From an uncultured Phascolarctobacterium sp. (lineage in GTDB: Bacteria; Bacillota; Negativicutes; Acidaminococcales; Acidaminococcaceae), in assembly GCA_905207485.1 (NCBI GenBank), contig CAJLLL010000015.1, positions 1 through 35,136 of the forward strand: DNA of 35,136 bases. The letters are read 5' to 3'. A program made the position numbers and the translations under genes. The notes under the pieces were generated by a model that had not been told where the DNA came from, ran no database searches, and saw only the letters and a program-made list of their open reading frames with translations. Below, piece by piece: positions 14,440 to 21,687 of this stretch (positions within the stretch are counted from its first letter, which is position 1; the number at the start of each line of letters is the position of its first letter).

Positions 14440-15848
14440 TGGAACTGTTATTTGAAAAAAGCATGCCCGGACACGGCTGCGATATTTTTCCGGAATGTGA
14501 CGTGCCTGTAACCGAACTTTCCGCAAACCTCTGCCGCCAGGCAGACTTGCCGCTGCCGGAACTTTCCGAAACGGAAATCAGCCGCCATTACACGGCGCTT
14601 GCCAAACGCGCCCATGGCGTTAACAACGGCTTTTATCCGCTTGGAAGCTGCACCATGAAATACAACCCGCGCATTAATGACGAAATGGCAGCACTGCCGG
14701 GCTTTGCCGCCATCCACCCGCTGCAGCCCAAAGAAACCGTACAGGGCTGCCTTGATGCGCTTGAACTTTTGGATAAATACCTGTGCGAAATTACCGGCAT
14801 GGATAAAATGGGCTTTCAGCCTGCCGCCGGTGCGCACGGTGAATTTACAGGCTTACTTTTGATTAAAAAATACCATGAAGCGCATGGCGATGCCAAACGC
14901 ACCAAAATTATCGTACCGGACAGCGCGCACGGCACTAACCCAGCCAGCGCGGCAATGGCAGGTTTTACCACTGTTAACGTGCCTTCCGGCGCAGACGGCT
15001 GCGTTGACCTTGACGCACTGCGCGCCGCTGTTGACGATACTACGGCAGGGCTGATGCTTACCAACCCTAACACCGTTGGCCTGTTTGACAGCAATATTCT
15101 TGAAATTACCAATATCATCCACGAAGCAGGCGGCCTGTGCTATTACGACGGCGCGAACCTTAACGCCGTTATGGGCATTGCCCGTCCCGGCGATATGGGC
15201 TTTGACGTTGTACACCTCAACCTGCACAAAACCTTCTCCACCCCGCACGGCGGCGGCGGTCCCGGCGCAGGACCGGTTGGATGCAAAGCTATCTTAAAAG
15301 ATTTCCTGCCTACATCCGCATTGGGCGACAATGCAGAAGCAGGGCATTTACAGATGCGTTCCTTCTACGGCAATTTCCTTGTATGCGTAAGGGCGCTTGC
15401 CTATGTATTAACGCTTGGCAGCGAAGGCGTGCGTGAAGCATCGGAAACGGCAGTTATAAACGCCAACTACATGATGCACAAATTAAAGGACACCTATGAT
15501 ATGGCTTATGACCATACCTGCATGCACGAATTTGTCATGAGCCTTGAGGAACTGAAAAAAGCTACCGGCGTAACGGCGCTGGATGTTGCCAAATCGTTAA
15601 TCGACCGCGGCATTCACCCGCCAACGATGTACTTCCCGCTTATTGTGCATGAAGCGCTGATGCTGGAACCTACAGAAACGGAAAACCGCAAAACTTTGGA
15701 CGAAGCTGTAACTGCGCTTTTAGAACTGCACGCGCTCGCGCATACCGATGCCGGATACATGCACAACGCTCCGCATAATGCGCAGATTAAACGCCCCGAC
15801 GAAGTACAGGCGGCACGCAAACCTATTTTAAAATATGTACGCAAATAA
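14439..15848 (+). CDS. gcvPB: Glycine dehydrogenase (decarboxylating) subunit 2
   Basis: A 469-residue protein, the usual length of the beta half of the P protein. The PLP lysine is Lys264 in NLHKTFSTPHGGGGPGAG, the most conserved motif of the family. Other marks are GFYPLGSCTMKYNPR, QPAAGAHGEFTGLL, PDSAHGTNPASAAMAG and the late PPTMYFPLIVHEALM. It decarboxylates glycine and loads the aminomethyl group on GcvH. The start at 14439 forms TAATG with the gcvPA stop and has GGGAGGTG about 9 bases upstream. Its 3' end overlaps lplA by 14 bases. Confidence 0.97.
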   Translation: MELLFEKSMPGHGCDIFPECDVPVTELSANLCRQADLPLPELSETEISRHYTALAKRAHGVNNGFYPLGSCTMKYNPRINDEMAALPGFAAIHPLQPKETVQGCLDALELLDKYLCEITGMDKMGFQPAAGAHGEFTGLLLIKKYHEAHGDAKRTKIIVPDSAHGTNPASAAMAGFTTVNVPSGADGCVDLDALRAAVDDTTAGLMLTNPNTVGLFDSNILEITNIIHEAGGLCYYDGANLNAVMGIARPGDMGFDVVHLNLHKTFSTPHGGGGPGAGPVGCKAILKDFLPTSALGDNAEAGHLQMRSFYGNFLVCVRALAYVLTLGSEGVREASETAVINANYMMHKLKDTYDMAYDHTCMHEFVMSLEELKKATGVTALDVAKSLIDRGIHPPTMYFPLIVHEALMLEPTETENRKTLDEAVTALLELHALAHTDAGYMHNAPHNAQIKRPDEVQAARKPILKYVRK

Positions 15849-16824
15849 AATACCGGTTTCCTGTTACATTACAAGCTGCACCAATCCATACCGCAACCTG
15901 GCGGCAGAACGCTACCTGCTTGAACATATCCCTGCCGGCAGCGTAACGCTGTACCTGTGGCAAAACAAAAAAACCGTTGTTATCGGGCGCAACCAAAACC
16001 CGTGGGCAGAATGTAACATGGCACTGCTGCGTAATGACGGCGGGCATCTTGTCCGCCGTCTTTCCGGCGGCGGCGCTGTGTACCACGACAGCGGCAATTT
16101 AAACTTCACCTTTTTAACGGATATATCGGCTTACAATCTTGACCGCCAGCTTAACGTTATCATTACCGCCCTGCAAAACCTTGGCATTAAAGCCGAAAAA
16201 AGCGGGCGCAACGATATTCTTGTAGATGGGCGCAAAGTATCAGGCAATGCCTTTTATACCAGCGGCAGCAAAAAATACCATCATGGCACGCTTTTACTTG
16301 ACGTTAAAACGGATAAAATGGCAAAATACCTGACCGTTTCCCCACTGAAACTGAAAGCCAAAGGCGTTAGTTCCGTTAAAAGCCGCGTGCTTAACCTTAA
16401 AGAAGTTTGCCCAACGTTAACCGTACCTGTACTGCAAAACGCACTGATTAATGCTTTTGCAGAAATTTACGGCAGCAAGCCGCACCGGCTGAACGCCGCA
16501 GATTTTAATGAAGCCGAGCTTTTAAGTTACGAGCAAGAGTTTAAAAATGATGACTTCCGCCTCGGCAAACGCCTGCCCTTTACCTGGCAGACGGAAGCCC
16601 GCTTTGATTGGGGCAGTTTTACTCTGTGCTGCAAAATCGACGGCGGTAAAGTTGAGGAAGCACAGGTTTATACAGATTCTATGGACTGGCAGCTTTTAAA
16701 TGGCGCAGGGCAATTTTTTAACGGCTGCATGTTTACGGCGCAGGACTTGGCACAGGCAGCGCAAAAAATAAACAACGCAGCAGGAAACGACATCAGTAAA
16801 TTTTTAGCAGAACTTACAATATAG
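15835..16824 (+). CDS. lplA: Lipoate-protein ligase A
   Basis: A 329-residue protein. It attaches lipoate to GcvH (and any other lipoyl domains) through lipoyl-AMP. The catalytic region has RRLSGGGAVYHDSGNLNFTF (positions about 62-81), GRNDILVDGRKVSGNAFY with the conserved Lys, and HHGTLLLDV; a C-terminal accessory domain follows. It starts inside gcvPB, 14 bases before that stop, with no good ribosome site, so coupled translation is expected. Its position between gcvP and lpd suggests lipoate is scavenged for the glycine cleavage system; I see no lipA or lipB in the window. Confidence 0.94.
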   Translation: MYANKIPVSCYITSCTNPYRNLAAERYLLEHIPAGSVTLYLWQNKKTVVIGRNQNPWAECNMALLRNDGGHLVRRLSGGGAVYHDSGNLNFTFLTDISAYNLDRQLNVIITALQNLGIKAEKSGRNDILVDGRKVSGNAFYTSGSKKYHHGTLLLDVKTDKMAKYLTVSPLKLKAKGVSSVKSRVLNLKEVCPTLTVPVLQNALINAFAEIYGSKPHRLNAADFNEAELLSYEQEFKNDDFRLGKRLPFTWQTEARFDWGSFTLCCKIDGGKVEEAQVYTDSMDWQLLNGAGQFFNGCMFTAQDLAQAAQKINNAAGNDISKFLAELTI

Positions 16825-16838
16825 AAAGGCGCATTACC

Positions 16839-18230
16839 ATGCAATACGATTTAATTGTTATCGGCGCAGGCCCGGGCGGCTATGTTGCTGCTATACGTGC
16901 GGCGCAGCTTGGGCTTAAAACCGCCGTTATTGAACGTGCGGAAGTTGGCGGCACCTGCCTTAACCGCGGCTGCATCCCCACAAAAACCTTAATGCACAGC
17001 GCTAATTTATACCGCGAACTTGGCGAAGCCGCAAAAATGGGTATCAACGTAAGCGGCAAAGAAGCAGATTTTAAAGCCATGCACGCCCGCAAAGCACAGG
17101 TAGTGGAACAGCTCCGCGGCGGCGTGTCACAGCTTTTAAAAGGTAATGGCATTGACGTTATCGAAGGCACGGCAGCCTTTACATCGCCGGAAACCGTGAC
17201 CGTAAACGGCGAAACCTACACCGCCAAAAACTTTATTGTAGCAACGGGCAGCAAACCGTTTGTGCCGCCCATCCCCGGCGCTGATTTGCCCAATGTTGTT
17301 ACCAGCGATGAAATGCTTGACACCGATGCGTGCGATTACAACGAGCTGGTAATTATCGGCGGCGGCGTTATCGGCGTGGAAATGGCAAGCGTTTATAACG
17401 GCATTGGCCGTAAGGTTACCATTATTGAAGCCCTGGACAGAATACTTGCCAACATGGACCGCGAAATTTCGCAGAACCTGACCATGATTTTAAAAAAACG
17501 CGGCGTTGCTGTCAACACTGCCAGCACTGTAACCGGCATTACGCAGGAAAACGGCAAACTGACCTGCACTTTTGAACGGAAAGGCCAAACCGAAACCGTA
17601 AGCGCCGACGGCGTGCTGATTTGCGTTGGCCGCCGTGCCGTTACCGAAGGTCTGAACCCGGAAGCAGCAGGCCTTGAACTGGAACGCGGGCGTATTAAAG
17701 TCAACGCCAATTACCAGACCAATGTGCCGCATATTTACGCCATCGGCGATGTTACCGGCGGCATACAGCTTGCACACGCAGCCGAAGCACAGGGCATTGC
17801 CGCAGTTGAACACATTTGCGGCATGGCAACTACAGTTAACCCGAACCTTGTACCAAGCTGCGTATACACCTCTCCTGAAATTGCCACCGTCGGCATCACG
17901 GCAGACGAAGCCAAACAGCAGGGCAAAGCCGTTATTACAGGCAAATATATTATGAGCGGCAACGGCAAATCCATTATTGAAAACGAAGAACGCGGCTTTA
18001 TTAAGCTGGTGTTTGATGCTGAAACAGAAAAACTTCTTGGCGCACAAATGATGTGCGGACGCGCCACCGATATGATTGGTGAAATGGTTACGGCAGTAAG
18101 CGCCGGGTTGACCAAAGCACAAATGGCAATGGCACTGCACCCGCACCCCACCTTCTGCGAAGGCATCACCGAAGCAGTACACGCTGCCGATGGACACAGC
18201 ATCCACACCATGCCGCCGCGCAGGCGTTAA
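16839..18230 (+). CDS. lpdA: Dihydrolipoyl dehydrogenase, glycine cleavage L protein
   Basis: A 463-residue flavoprotein disulfide reductase, the usual length. The FAD motif is VIGAGPGGYVAAIRAAQLG; the redox pair is Cys40/Cys45 in GGTCLNRGCIPTK; the NAD motif is IIGGGVIGVEMASVY; a second FAD motif is YAIGDVTGGIQLAHAA; and the catalytic His-Glu pair is in ALHPHPTFCEGITEA. It reoxidises dihydrolipoyl-GcvH with NAD+. Its location at the end of the gcv operon points to glycine cleavage, although it could also serve other lipoyl complexes. GAAAGG lies upstream at a suitable distance. A strong terminator follows. Confidence 0.97.
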   Translation: MQYDLIVIGAGPGGYVAAIRAAQLGLKTAVIERAEVGGTCLNRGCIPTKTLMHSANLYRELGEAAKMGINVSGKEADFKAMHARKAQVVEQLRGGVSQLLKGNGIDVIEGTAAFTSPETVTVNGETYTAKNFIVATGSKPFVPPIPGADLPNVVTSDEMLDTDACDYNELVIIGGGVIGVEMASVYNGIGRKVTIIEALDRILANMDREISQNLTMILKKRGVAVNTASTVTGITQENGKLTCTFERKGQTETVSADGVLICVGRRAVTEGLNPEAAGLELERGRIKVNANYQTNVPHIYAIGDVTGGIQLAHAAEAQGIAAVEHICGMATTVNPNLVPSCVYTSPEIATVGITADEAKQQGKAVITGKYIMSGNGKSIIENEERGFIKLVFDAETEKLLGAQMMCGRATDMIGEMVTAVSAGLTKAQMAMALHPHPTFCEGITEAVHAADGHSIHTMPPRRR

Positions 18231-18237
18231 GTAAAAC

Positions 18238-18271
18238 AAAAACAGCAGGCATTAAAGCCTGCTGTTTTTTT
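18238..18271 (+). terminator. Terminator of the glycine cleavage operon
   Basis: The 11-bp stem AAACAGCAGGC / GCCTGCTGTTT has a 6-base loop and ends in a T run. It is followed by converging genes, and the A run on its left may let it act on the other strand too. Confidence 0.92.
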
Positions 18272-18288
18272 ATTTATCTATTCAGTCG

Positions 18289-18528
18289 TTACTGCATTTG
18301 CTTAATAATCTGCATAATTTCTTCAACGCCAGGCACATTCCCTCCTGCAACAACCTTGCCATCAATTACCAGCGCCGGCAGTGTCATTGCTCCATACGCC
18401 ATAATGCGGCGCAGTTCGCTCACGCGTTCAAACCTGGCATTACATTTTAATTTTTTAGCAGCCACAGCAGCGTTTTGGAACAGCACCTCCACCTGCTTCG
18501 TCATAGGCCCTAAAACTTTAATTTGCAT
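18289..18528 (-). CDS. Small thioredoxin-like protein of the TM0996/MTH895 family, lacking CXXC
   Basis: A 79-residue protein. It begins IKVLGPM and has the cis-Pro loop MTLPALVIDGKVV and the end NVPGVEEIMQII, which place it in the small redox-disulfide (thioredoxin_3) family. Where relatives have GPGC..C, this one has GPMTKQ: both cysteines are gone, and the only cysteine left is in LKCNARF. It therefore cannot do normal disulfide exchange. Possible reasons are loss of function, a binding role, or an altered chemistry. The start has AGGTGAGATG just upstream. It is leftward, converging on the glycine cleavage operon terminator, and separate from Cdd1. Confidence 0.82.
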   Translation of the reverse strand: MQIKVLGPMTKQVEVLFQNAAVAAKKLKCNARFERVSELRRIMAYGAMTLPALVIDGKVVAGGNVPGVEEIMQIIKQMQ

Positions 18529-18639
18529 ATCATCTCACCTTCATTTCTATATTTGCTGCACTTTTATCATACCAAAAGGCTTTGGCTAAAGTTAGTACAA
18601 TCGGTGAACTCTTTGCAAATTTTAGTGCCTGCCGCAATA

Positions 18640-18921
18640 TCAGCGCCCTTCAGGCGGATATTTTTTATCTTTCCAGTACCACCATTTCAATTTTTCCGGC
18701 TCTGTCACTTTATTATCGGCATAATAAACAGCCGCACGGAATACATAAAGCTGGCATAAATCTTCTTTTCGCCCTTTAAACTCACAATCGCGCCGGTAAA
18801 GTTCTTCCGGGTCCTGCCCTTTTAAATCGGCTATACAGGTAATGCCGATGTTCAATAAATCCTGTTCAATATTTTCGCCGATGCCGGGAATTTTACGCAA
18901 ATCACTTTTCTGTTCCGTCAT
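18640..18921 (-). CDS. Cdd1-like helix-hairpin-helix protein
   Basis: A 93-residue protein that matches the Pathogenicity-locus/Cdd1 family: a helix-hairpin-helix start LRKIPGIGENIEQDLLNIGITCIADLKGQDPEELY, a middle DCEFKGRKEDLCQLYVFRAAVYYA, and the C-terminal PEKLKWWYWKD. Such domains usually bind nucleic acid non-specifically; the biological role of Cdd1 is not known. It begins within the TIGR04076 gene (20-base overlap), and is the last gene of the leftward operon from the Nudix gene. No terminator is evident directly after it. Confidence 0.86.
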   Translation of the reverse strand: MTEQKSDLRKIPGIGENIEQDLLNIGITCIADLKGQDPEELYRRDCEFKGRKEDLCQLYVFRAAVYYADNKVTEPEKLKWWYWKDKKYPPEGR

Positions 18922-19195
18922 TGCGCACCACTTCTACCTTAAACACATTAATTGTGTCAACATCCGGGCAGCAAAATACGGCCGTGCCAGGTTCCGCACC
19001 GGGAATTGCGCCGCCGTAGCGCAAAATATCAATATACGGAAATGCAACATGCATTGCCATCGGACACAGCTTACCGCGTTCCGTATCAAAATCAAAACTA
19101 TCGCCAACTTTATGCCCGTGGTGGCAGCCCACAGGCCCTTTGCGGTCAATAACGGTTATTTTAATCTTCGGTTTCTGCACTATCTTCCACTCCAT
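18902..19195 (-). CDS. TIGR04076 family protein
   Basis: A 97-residue protein with the layout of TIGR04076: KIKITVIDRKGP, CHHGHKVGDSFDF, a central CPMAMHVAFPYIDILRYGG and a late CCPDVDTINVFKVEVV. Its cysteines and histidines could bind metal, but no function is established. The ATG at 19195 lies 35 bases inside the nucleotidyltransferase gene; a GTG at 19180 is an alternative start. It overlaps Cdd1 by 20 bases, so the two are likely translated together. Confidence 0.85.
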   Translation of the reverse strand: MEWKIVQKPKIKITVIDRKGPVGCHHGHKVGDSFDFDTERGKLCPMAMHVAFPYIDILRYGGAIPGAEPGTAVFCCPDVDTINVFKVEVVRNDGTEK

Positions 19196-19835
19196 ATTCC
19201 TTAATAATCTGCGCCGACCATTCTAAAAGCAGTTCCGTTGCTTTTTCCAAATCATTTTGCTGCTGCATTCCAAGCTGCAAAACTTCATAATCAATGCCGT
19301 TTAATTTTAGCAGTAAATCTTTTTTGCGGCTGATATATGCGCCTTCTTCTAAATAATATTTCGCCTGCAAAGCAAAAGCAGCAGCTTTGCATAAGCCTTT
19401 TAAAATTTCAACGCTTTGCTCATGTACAAAATTGTGCACGCAGGCATGATAAATATTACACGCTGCGGTATGCACCGCCCGCTGTACTGCTTTAGGCGTA
19501 AGCAGCGATGCTAAAAAATCTAAATCACCGTAAACTGCTTTGGTATCGTGGTAAAACTGAAACAAATCCGCCCTGTCCCACGCCGCCAGTTCATCAACGC
19601 CGCTTAAAAATCCGCAAATTTTAGCACGCTCCGGCAAACCGGCAATCGCCTTGCGGTAAAGTTTTAAATCTTCAATGCTCAGTTTATTAAGCAGCAGCAC
19701 AACGTCAATATCGCTGCCCTCGTGCGCTTCGCCGCGGGCGTAACTGCCCTGCAAGCCAATAAACATAATGCGTACGCCAAAAACATCGTCAACCGCACTT
19801 ATATATTCATCAAGCCATTGCTGCAAATTAAACAT
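19161..19835 (-). CDS. Nucleotidyltransferase with a helical C-terminal domain
   Basis: A 224-residue protein. The minimal nucleotidyltransferase motif GLQGSYARGEAHEGSDIDVVLLL (about residues 28-50) has the GS and the Asp-x-Asp that bind metal. The C-terminal part (about 105-215) is helical and rich in Ala and Leu (IYHACVHNFVHEQSVEILKGLCKAAAFALQ), reminiscent of HEPN or substrate-binding domains found with MNT. It could transfer a nucleotide to a small molecule or protein; its target is unknown. The start at 19835 has AAGGAG 9 bases upstream, and it overlaps the GNAT gene by 8 bases. Confidence 0.85.
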   Translation of the reverse strand: MFNLQQWLDEYISAVDDVFGVRIMFIGLQGSYARGEAHEGSDIDVVLLLNKLSIEDLKLYRKAIAGLPERAKICGFLSGVDELAAWDRADLFQFYHDTKAVYGDLDFLASLLTPKAVQRAVHTAACNIYHACVHNFVHEQSVEILKGLCKAAAFALQAKYYLEEGAYISRKKDLLLKLNGIDYEVLQLGMQQQNDLEKATELLLEWSAQIIKEYGVEDSAETED

Positions 19836-20364
19836 TTTCGTTCTCCTTTGTAAGCGCATAAATTAAATGCGGCATTTCCTTGCCTTTGTAAATTTTAACA
19901 AAACTGCTTTTCACCTGCATGCCCAAACGCTCTGCAACACGGCGGCTTTTTTTATTTTCCGGACGGATTTCGGCAATAACTTCCTTTGCGCCAAACACGT
20001 TAAACGCGTAATTTACACAGCCGGCAGCCGCTTCCGCAGCATAGCCATTACCCCAGCAGGCTTTGGCAAAAATATACGCTATGCCCATGTGCCGCACGCC
20101 GTTAATGGTTTCAATAAGCGGTCCGCATACGCCGATGAACCCGCCGTCCTTTTTACGCTCTACCGCCCAAAAACTAAAACCATCTGTTTTATAGCGGCGC
20201 AAATTTTCTACAAGCCAGTTTTTTACCTCCTCATCCGTAAAAGGAGCTTCCCATGCATACATCACGTCCGCGTCCTGCAAAATTGTACGCAAATTATTAA
20301 CATCATCTGCTGTAAGTTCGCGCAGCACAAGGCGCCTGGTTTGGAGTTTAATTATGCTTTTCAT
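19828..20364 (-). CDS. GNAT family N-acetyltransferase (RimJ/RimL type)
   Basis: A 178-residue acetyltransferase. It begins LQTRRLVLRELTADDVNNLRTIL, as in the RimJ/RimL group, then FWAVERKKDGGFIGVCGP, the acetyl-CoA loop region AKACWGNGYAAEAAAGCVNYAF, and the ending ENKKSRRVAERLGMQ. It would move acetyl from acetyl-CoA to an amino group of a protein or small molecule. Its ATG overlaps the stop of the decayed phzF by ATGA, and its end overlaps the nucleotidyltransferase gene by 8 bases. Confidence 0.92.
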   Translation of the reverse strand: MKSIIKLQTRRLVLRELTADDVNNLRTILQDADVMYAWEAPFTDEEVKNWLVENLRRYKTDGFSFWAVERKKDGGFIGVCGPLIETINGVRHMGIAYIFAKACWGNGYAAEAAAGCVNYAFNVFGAKEVIAEIRPENKKSRRVAERLGMQVKSSFVKIYKGKEMPHLIYALTKENENV

Positions 20365-20686
20365 GAATAAATTTCACCTTTTAAATATAGCTTTGCCTGT
20401 CCGCAAATGCAAACTGTATCGCCATTAAGTCTGCCCAAAAGTTCTCCGCCACGAGGCGAAAGCTGCACTGCCTGCATAAATCAATCTCAAAGGCTGGTGT
20501 AAACCAGCGTAGGCTCCACATCTAGGCCTGCCGGCAGATAAAAGACGTTTCAGGCAAATTATTGCGCTTCGCAATTTTCTGCATCAGCTGCGGCTTAAGC
20601 GGATTTGGCAGCACGCAAACACCGGCAGGGTTGCCTTTGAATGCAGCGCCAGTAAACGCATCTATAACAAAATACGGTATTTTCAT
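20361..20686 (-). pseudogene. Decayed phzF-like isomerase with internal deletion
   Basis: On the - strand an ATG (20686) overlaps the Nudix stop as ATGA and reads PYFVIDAFTGAAFKGNPAGV, then LMQKIAKRNNLPETSF, the start of a PhzF-family epimerase (normally about 260-300 aa). After a TAG, the same frame gives SLRWFTPAFEIDLC, another PhzF motif. Then the frame shifts and the family's C-terminal end appears (SPRGGELLGRLNGDTVCICG, then QAKLYLKGEI), ending in TGA that overlaps the GNAT start. About two thirds of the gene has been lost, with one stop codon and one frameshift. The operon is still continuous through it. Confidence 0.82.
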
Positions 20687-21066
20687 TTTAATGCCGCCAG
20701 TTTTTCAACTATTACTTTATCCGCAGGACAAAACTCATAAGCCGTTACCTCCTGCGGCTGTATCCAGGCAAGTTCGCTGTGTTCCAGCTTTTGCGGCTCG
20801 CCCTCCTGCAAAGTGCAGTTAAACAAAGTTAAATGAATTGTTATATCCGGATATTTATGTGTAACTTCATAATAAACGCTGTACGGTTTAACGGTCACGG
20901 CAAGCTCCTCGCGGCACTCGCGCACAAGCGCCAGCTCTTTGGTTTCGCCAGCTTCCACCTTGCCGCCGGGAAACTCCCACAGCAATGCCCGCGCCTTATC
21001 CGCCGGCCGCCTGCATATTAAAATTTTTCCGTCGCGGCGGATAAGCGCTGCTACAACTTCAATCAT
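20683..21066 (-). CDS. Nudix hydrolase, MutT-like 8-oxo-dGTP diphosphatase
   Basis: A 127-residue protein (129 if ATG 21072 is used). The Nudix box GGKVEAGETKELALVRECREEL matches GX5EX7REUXEE, and it begins IEVVAALIRRDGKILICRRP like MutT/NTP pyrophosphohydrolases. It would cleave oxidised or other (d)NTPs to monophosphate and pyrophosphate. ATG 21066 is preferred since AAGG is 10 bases upstream, whereas 21072 leaves only 4. It is the first gene of the leftward operon that includes the decayed phzF, GNAT, nucleotidyltransferase, TIGR04076 and Cdd1 genes. Confidence 0.92.
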   Translation of the reverse strand: MIEVVAALIRRDGKILICRRPADKARALLWEFPGGKVEAGETKELALVRECREELAVTVKPYSVYYEVTHKYPDITIHLTLFNCTLQEGEPQKLEHSELAWIQPQEVTAYEFCPADKVIVEKLAALK

Positions 21067-21096
21067 CTTCATCAATCCTTAAAATTTTATAGCCTA

Positions 21097-21125
21097 ATCT
21101 TAACACAAACACAGCAAGGTTGCAA
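21097..21125 (-). promoter_or_regulatory. Promoter of the Nudix-led operon
   Basis: On the - strand, TTGCAA (21125-21120), 17 bases, TAAGAT (21102-21097). The rest of the gap to 21274 is AT-rich with no gene that I can see. Confidence 0.5.
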
Positions 21126-21274
21126 AAATCACTGGTAATTTAACATTAAATTTTTAAACACTCTTTAAAATACCCTTTTGCTGTTTTACATACTGATACT
21201 AAAAAAACTACTAAAACAATAACATCGCAGTGCTGTTTTAGCTTATTTCATCAAATTATATAACATTGCCTTGT

Positions 21275-21319
21275 AAAAAATAAAAAGGCTTGATTCACTT
21301 AACAGCCAAACCAAGCCTT
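21275..21319 (-). terminator. Terminator of the ybjQ-like gene
   Basis: On the - strand AAGGCTTG and CAAGCCTT form an 8-bp stem with a 19-base loop, followed by TTTTTATTTTTT. It may also end transcription from the defence genes upstream. Confidence 0.75.
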
Positions 21320-21350
21320 AATTTTATAATATTAAATTAACTGCAAATAA

Positions 21351-21671
21351 CTATTTTAACTTAACTGCCGTGCCGCTAACACTTACCATCAGCATACCGT
21401 TTTCCTTGCCCAAAACTTCGTAATCAACATCAACACCGACAACAGCATCGGCACCACGTTTTGCAGCACGCTCGCACATTTCTTCAATAGCTTTTTCACG
21501 CGCTTCCTGCAACTCATTTTCATAAGTGCTGCTGCGCCCGCCAAAAATATCAGTTATGCTCGAAAACATATCCTTAACAAAATTTACGCCGGACACTACT
21601 TCACCAAAAACAATACCCTTATATTCAACAATCTGCCTGCCCTCAACAGTTTGTGTAGTTGTAACAATCAT
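21351..21671 (-). CDS. YbjQ/UPF0145 family protein
   Basis: A 106-residue protein of the YbjQ family: MIVTTTQTVEGRQIVEYKG, then VFGEVVSGVNFVKDMFSSITDIFGGRSSTYE, and the end RAAKRGADAVVGVDVDYEVLG. Homologues form pentamers, and the name 'heavy-metal-binding' rests on weak data. The length is typical and a GGAGG site lies just upstream of the ATG. Its base composition is core-like, and it marks the left border of the AT-rich island. Confidence 0.93.
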   Translation of the reverse strand: MIVTTTQTVEGRQIVEYKGIVFGEVVSGVNFVKDMFSSITDIFGGRSSTYENELQEAREKAIEEMCERAAKRGADAVVGVDVDYEVLGKENGMLMVSVSGTAVKLK

Positions 21672-21687
21672 GGGAATGCCTCCTTTA

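Noticed and set aside
20401..20690. A short + strand ORF (86 codons) in the gap before the Nudix gene
   Set aside because: The - strand of this stretch is a recognisable phzF remnant, so the + strand frame is not a gene.
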